A stretch of 64,000 bases of DNA from a candidate division LCP-89 bacterium (lineage in GTDB: Bacteria; Electryoneota; B3-LCP): positions 1-64,000 of the forward strand of contig JALGVT010000014.1 in NCBI GenBank assembly GCA_025774555.1. Reading direction: 5' to 3'. This document shows positions 60,195 through 64,000 of this stretch, piece after piece (position 1 is the stretch's first letter; every line of letters begins with the position of its first letter). A model generated the notes under the pieces. The model saw only the letters and a list, made by a program, of their open reading frames with translations, searched no databases and was not told the DNA's origin. A program made the position numbers and the translations under genes.

Positions 60195-60223
60195 AATATA
60201 CTAAACAAAAAAGCCTTCTTCAA
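60195..60223 (-). promoter_or_regulatory. Promoter of the arsR operon
   Basis: On the minus strand TTGAAG (60218-60223), 17 bp, TATATT (60195-60200). It directly precedes the ArsR operator. Confidence 0.6.
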
Positions 60224-60258
60224 GAGAAAACGGTATAATTTGTTAGCAGGTGGTATTG

Positions 60259-61866
60259 CTATTGATTGTAATAAAAAGCGCCGACGTCAGCGGTCGTCCC
60301 GTTCGGATCGGTGGGACTGGCTGGATCGCCGGCATCGATGCAGGGGGATTCCCATTGCAGATGATAATCCGCGCTGGAAGCGTCGATGAAGAGAGGATCG
60401 TTGAATATATTGGAAAACGCATCCGTTGAATCACCGTTGGCGTTCACGGTGGTCAATAGACCGAGGTTAACGGGTGGATCGCCGGTGAAACTGCTGTCAC
60501 TATTCGCGCTGAAATCACAGAATGTTATTGACGCGCTGGAGGAATTCTCGAAATAGAATCCGCCGCCGCTGTTTCCTTCCACGATAGTGTTCAGGAGCGC
60601 CGGGCTGGAATTCTTGCTGAAGATTCCGCCGCCATCAAGAGAGCTGGAATTTCCGCTGATAGTGCAATTTGTGATAATGGCATTGGACGCGTTGCAGAAG
60701 ACTGCGCCGCCGTCGTCGCTGGATGAATTGTCATAGAATACGGAACGCGTCATAGATGGATGTGAATTCATGCAAAAGACACCGCCGCCATAACGAGCGG
60801 AATTCCCATTGATGACGCAAGTATCTATGGATACATCTGAGTTCCAGTAGCAGTAGATAGCACCGCCCTGCACGTCCGCGGTATTGTCGCTGAAGGCGCT
60901 ATTGACGATCATCGGTGTCGATTGGTTTTCGCAGGAGATTCCGCCGCCGAAGTGTACGGCGGAGTTGGATGAGATTGTGCAATCCTCTATAGAAGGCGAA
61001 GAGTTATCGCAGTAGATGCCGCCGCCGTTATCAGCAGCGTTATTATTGGTAATTTCACAGTTAGAAATAAGCGGATCACAGTTATAGCAGTTAATGCCGC
61101 CGCCGCTAAATGAGGAATTGGAAGAGATCTGACAGTTCGATATAATGACGTTATTACTGCAGCAGGCAATGCCGCTGTTATTGCTGCCCTGAATAGCGCA
61201 GAAATTTAGAATACACGAATCAGTGGACACGGAATTAATATTCAATCCCTGCCATGCCGAAGCGCCTTCATTAAGTTCAAATAATATGCTGTCGTCCGCT
61301 GTTCCAACCGCAGTAAAATCACCGTCTATATTGAAGCCGCTGTCATCATCGAATTTCAACACTGCGCCCGCTTCAATCTCTAACGATTCGCCAGCTAAAA
61401 CATCTACCATCTCCGTTACGATGTAGGTGTTCTTGGTCAGCGTCCCCGATAGAGCCCCGGAAAGAGCTGTAAATCCAACCTGTACTTCAATAGAATCGCT
61501 GATAATAAGAATCGAATCCTTCGCGCTCTCTTTTCCATCGCTGATCGCTACACTGATGGTATAAGAACCGGTATCTGCCGGCGCCCGCCAAGAGACAGAT
61601 GCTAAACTATCCCCTTCTGGGAACGACCCGGCAAGGCTGTTCCACTGATATGCCAGGCTGTCTCCGTCGTCATCGACGGCTTCGCAGGTAAGAATTGTGG
61701 TTCCGAGGGTATTTATCAGCGCAGGATCGGCAGTGATCAGCATGATCTCAGGTGTGTGGTTTCCAGTGGGTTCGGGATCGGTGGGATTTTCCTTGCAAGT
61801 GAAGAACAGGCAGAGCGCTAAAATGAGAAATATAAAAGTGCTGACTCTTTTCCGTTCCTCTACCAT
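60259..61866 (-). CDS. Right-handed beta-helix lipoprotein with Ig/PKD-like N-terminal domain
   Basis: A 535-residue exported protein. The N-terminus has a signal with possible lipobox (LALCLFFTCKEN), then a PKD/Ig-like domain (about residues 35-120: ILTCEAVDDDGDSLAYQWNS, SYTISVAISDGKESA). From about residue 160 it is a parallel beta-helix with clear turns (NNSGIACCSNNVIISNC, GGGIYCDNSSPSIEDCTIS, GGGIFSKNSSPALLNTIV). It has no T9SS sorting domain at the end, unlike the other beta-helix protein in the window. GGAGC lies just before ATG 61866. The role is unknown; such proteins often bind or cut polysaccharide or act in adhesion. It is unrelated to the arsR run, which starts divergently from a different strand position. 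Confidence 0.83.
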   Translation of the reverse strand: MVEERKRVSTFIFLILALCLFFTCKENPTDPEPTGNHTPEIMLITADPALINTLGTTILTCEAVDDDGDSLAYQWNSLAGSFPEGDSLASVSWRAPADTGSYTISVAISDGKESAKDSILIISDSIEVQVGFTALSGALSGTLTKNTYIVTEMVDVLAGESLEIEAGAVLKFDDDSGFNIDGDFTAVGTADDSILFELNEGASAWQGLNINSVSTDSCILNFCAIQGSNNSGIACCSNNVIISNCQISSNSSFSGGGINCYNCDPLISNCEITNNNAADNGGGIYCDNSSPSIEDCTISSNSAVHFGGGISCENQSTPMIVNSAFSDNTADVQGGAIYCYWNSDVSIDTCVINGNSARYGGGVFCMNSHPSMTRSVFYDNSSSDDGGAVFCNASNAIITNCTISGNSSSLDGGGIFSKNSSPALLNTIVEGNSGGGFYFENSSSASITFCDFSANSDSSFTGDPPVNLGLLTTVNANGDSTDAFSNIFNDPLFIDASSADYHLQWESPCIDAGDPASPTDPNGTTADVGAFYYNQ

Positions 61867-61989
61867 GTCTGCTCCGGACTATCAACAGGCGGTTTAACCC
61901 ATAAATCAACCACTAATTAATAAACCAGACCATTAAAAGTCAAGACTTAATCGCGCTGCGTTGACCCGTCTATTTATAAATCCAGGAGT

Positions 61990-62400
61990 AGAAAGGGCGC
62001 ACTGCGGTGCGCTAAAAACAAATCCCCCCTTACTCCCCCCTTGAAAAAGAAAGGGGGGTAAAAACAGGGCGCACCGCCGTGCGCCCCTACCGATCACATA
62101 ATTTCACTCCCGCGAAAGCGGGTCCGAAGGACTCCTTTGGAGAGTCCAGAAAAGGGTGACGCACGCGTCGCCCCTACATGTCGTCGGATTCTTCCGAAGG
62201 AACCACTTCGTGGGGGGAATCCGACCTACAAATCCAATGCCCCCGCCATAAATGACGGGTCTACGAACAAACAACCCCGCTGAAGCGGGCTGCGGGAAAG
62301 GCGTGGCGAGTTTGATCCCCAATTAATCCCCCCTTGATTAAAAAATGGGGCAAAAAAAGGGCGCACCACCGTGCGCCCCTACCAGAGTAAGCATGTGACG
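61990..62400. repeat. Cluster of GC-rich palindromic repeats
   Basis: Three hairpins share the pattern GGGCGCACCGCCGTGCGCCC: 61995-62013 (variant), 62067-62086 and 62359-62378. Two copies are followed by CTACC. Two related stretches with runs of C and G flank them (CCCCCCTT...AAGGGGGG near 62034-62057, and near 62326), and 62122-62144 matches the repeat fragment at 38658-38680. The whole 581-bp gap between 61866 and 62448 contains only such repeats. Confidence 0.7.
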
Positions 62401-62447
62401 GGGTCAGGGACACCATAGACGGAACCGACCCCGACTACGGGATATTG

Positions 62448-63485
62448 CTATTTCACCAGCACCAGCTTCTGCATCTGGCTTATTCCACCGGAAGTCAGGC
62501 GAGCGAAGTACATGCCGCTGGAAAGGTTGTCCGCTTTGAACTGTGCCTGATAACTGCCCGGCGTCATCCAGCCGTTCTGCAGATCAGCAACCAGACGTCC
62601 CTGTGAATCGAAGATCGACAGGGTGACGTTTCCTGAGGTCGGAAGATTGAATGTCAGATTCGTTTCAGGATTGAAGGGATTGGGGAATGCAGGCTGGAGT
62701 ATCACTTCCGTCGGCATAGCAGTCCAGCCGGGAATCTGGTGAATGCCGCCGGTTAGTCCGGCTGTGCGAACGAACTGACCTGAAGTAAAGTTGGGATTTG
62801 GTTCGTCCGCCTCTGACGTAATAGCAACCCAGCCAGCGCCTCCTGGGACGTACCAGTAATAGTGCCAGAATTCTACTGGAAATTCCGGGATTCCCATGGT
62901 CACCGTCCAGCTTCTCTCATGCGTCTTAATGCGAAGACAACTGTGTGAGCCGGTAACGTCAATCAGAGTCCCCCAGCCATCCACCCATCCCCAGGTGGTA
63001 TCGACTTCAACGGATCCACCGAAGGGAGAAGGCAGTTCAGTCACACCCATCCATTCGTCTTCGTAGGATAATGGGAAGTTGTCCGCCGGGAGAGGATTAT
63101 TCATTTCCATTACAATCATTGAACTCCAAGCGCCGATCATCAAATGATTGCTCGTGGTCGTCTCCCAGTAATAGATTATGTCGGGTATTTCATCAGTGTA
63201 ATGGGCATGCGTAGCAGTAGGGAATTCGGCTGTGCCGGCAGTTTGAGCTGGATCCACCCAGAGTTCATTCCAGGTATCTGGAGTGACCATACCGGTAAAA
63301 TCCCAGGTCTGATCAACGCCGGCAGGTCCGATGTCAACGGTCACGTAAAGTTCGTCTGTTGTCGCTCGATTGATTATCGTTCCAAAATCAATTGGCAGAT
63401 CGTCAGTGCCAATTGTCACCTGTGCAACAACCGAGATAGTCATAAACAGCGAGATGACTAAAATGAGTGTTAGAAAACGGGTCAT
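62448..63485 (-). CDS. Secreted protein with T9SS type A sorting domain
   Basis: A 345-residue secreted protein with signal peptide (FLTLILVISLFMTISVVA). Residues about 20-240 form a beta-rich domain with many Trp (VDQTWDFTGMVTPDTWNELW, HYYWYVPGGAGW), no known family recognised. The C-terminus is a clear sorting domain (AFPNPFNPETNLTFNLP, SSGMYFARLTSGG, ending KLVLVK). I used ATG 63485, which has GGAGG 5 nt upstream, inside a longer frame. It stands alone in its own transcription unit. Confidence 0.83.
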   Translation of the reverse strand: MTRFLTLILVISLFMTISVVAQVTIGTDDLPIDFGTIINRATTDELYVTVDIGPAGVDQTWDFTGMVTPDTWNELWVDPAQTAGTAEFPTATHAHYTDEIPDIIYYWETTTSNHLMIGAWSSMIVMEMNNPLPADNFPLSYEDEWMGVTELPSPFGGSVEVDTTWGWVDGWGTLIDVTGSHSCLRIKTHERSWTVTMGIPEFPVEFWHYYWYVPGGAGWVAITSEADEPNPNFTSGQFVRTAGLTGGIHQIPGWTAMPTEVILQPAFPNPFNPETNLTFNLPTSGNVTLSIFDSQGRLVADLQNGWMTPGSYQAQFKADNLSSGMYFARLTSGGISQMQKLVLVK

Positions 63486-63522
63486 TAATGCCTCCATGTA
63501 AATTATTATATACGGCTATTGA

Positions 63523-63551
63523 AATTTAATCAGATTTTCTATTTAAGTCAA
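63523..63551 (-). promoter_or_regulatory. Candidate promoter of the sorted-protein gene
   Basis: On the minus strand TTGACT (63546-63551), 17 bp, TAAATT (63523-63528). A TATAAT at 63505-63510 without a good -35 is an alternative. Confidence 0.4.
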
Positions 63552-63644
63552 CCGATTTAATAAAAATATTTAATACATTATATAGCTGATAGCTGTGATG
63601 CAGATCACAATAATTTATAATAATTACATTGGATAATAAAGAGG

Positions 63645-63749
63645 GGGCTGTCCCAAAAGTCCATAAACTGTCATTGCGAACGAAGTGTGGCAATCTCTAA
63701 GCACATATATAATAGGAGATTGCCACGTCACTACGTTCCTCGCAATGAC
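63645..63749. repeat. Dispersed palindromic repeat element, copy 3 (3' truncated)
   Basis: The left end GGGCTGTCCCAAAAG and the inner dyad (GTCATTGCGAACGAAGTG...) match copies 1 and 2, but the right inverted end is missing after CGCAATGAC. It overlaps the 3' end of a minus-strand response-regulator gene and provides its last codons and stop. Confidence 0.85.
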
Positions 63750-64000
63750 CATAAAAGTTCATCTCAGCGGGCTGCTTAAAAAGCTTACCTACTTCATCTA
63801 CGCTAAACGGCTTTTCAAGCACGGGGAGTTCAGTAATTCTCTCAATTCTCCCTTCCAGTTCTGTGAAAGCATAAGCTGACATAAAGACAACAGGAATATT
63901 CGGCACGCGCAAACGAGCCCACTCTGCCAGTTCAACACCCAGCAGCGGTCCCAAACGAATATCGATCATCATATAATCAAACGGATTCTCATCCAGCAGA
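63697..64000 (-). CDS. Response regulator receiver domain (5' partial) with repeat-derived tail
   Basis: The frame is open to the window edge: LLDENPFDYMMIDIRLGPL...MSAYAF...VLEKPFS is a receiver domain with phosphoacceptor Asp in MMIDIRLG, conserved Ser in MSAYAF and Lys in EKPF. The domain ends near FKQPAEM. The last residues, GHCEERSDVAISYYICA, are read from the dispersed repeat at 63645-63749, so the natural stop was probably lost when the repeat inserted. The N-terminus and any other domain lie outside the window. Confidence 0.85.
   Translation of the reverse strand, partial: LLDENPFDYMMIDIRLGPLLGVELAEWARLRVPNIPVVFMSAYAFTELEGRIERITELPVLEKPFSVDEVGKLFKQPAEMNFYGHCEERSDVAISYYICA

Noticed and set aside
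1-64000. tRNA, rRNA, CRISPR, phage or insertion-sequence genes
   Set aside because: I looked for conserved tRNA/rRNA segments, repeat-spacer arrays, transposases and integrases and saw none.

Overview
The window looks like a chromosomal contig from a Gram-negative bacterium of the FCB group, probably a candidate-phylum lineage rather than a classical Bacteroidetes. The evidence is a PorU-like C25 (gingipain-family) peptidase, four further proteins (one partial) ending in a type IX secretion (T9SS) type A C-terminal sorting domain, an outer-membrane-type beta-barrel protein, multihaem cytochromes, and long intergenic stretches filled with dispersed palindromic repeats. I saw no rRNA, tRNA, CRISPR array, phage or insertion sequence.

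Layout. 1-1.0 kb: tail of a sorted surface protein and a GNAT acetyltransferase. 1.2-8.4 kb: housekeeping run envC-like, holB, ricT (PSP1), metG, and a methyltransferase-RadC fusion; metG is frameshifted by an exact 53-bp tandem duplication. 8.5-18.9 kb (minus): an ExbB/ExbD/TonB-like energised machine with two large periplasmic TPR proteins, behind a strong promoter. 19.3-22.8 kb: PorU-like peptidase. 23-25 kb: small unknown proteins and a decayed DUF255 gene fragment. 25.1-38.4 kb (minus): a 2353-residue hybrid histidine kinase, a response regulator and three tandem FapA (DUF342) paralogues. 38.9-43.3 kb (minus): two T9SS cargo proteins flanking a glycosyltransferase. 43.5-49.1 kb (plus): ECF sigma factor, zinc-finger/HEAT anti-sigma, DUF4097 protein, bactofilin-like/beta-barrel protein and toast-rack protein, an apparent envelope-stress operon. 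49.6-52.5 kb: octahaem HAO-like cytochrome with a NapC/NirT-type quinol dehydrogenase. 60.2-52.7 kb (minus): a probable ArsR-controlled run of eleven genes (arsR, thioredoxin, ccdA, two TauE/SafE exporters, FmdE-like, ACR3, TlpA-like, thioredoxin-like candidate selenoprotein, DUF318 permease, CPSC redox protein). 60.3-64 kb: a beta-helix lipoprotein, a repeat cluster, another T9SS cargo protein and a partial response regulator.

The most striking observation is in the arsR-led run. The thioredoxin-like gene before the permease has an in-frame TGA where relatives carry Cys. The reading frame continues for 26 more codons to a stop 9 nt before the permease, and a hairpin with a G-first loop sits at the right distance to act as a bacterial SECIS. 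This points to a selenocysteine-using metal(loid)/organometal and thiol detoxification cluster. Other strong candidates for new biology are the kinase/FapA cassette, the TPR-ExbBD machine (one ExbD copy has Asn in place of the proton-carrying Asp), and the ECF envelope-stress operon.
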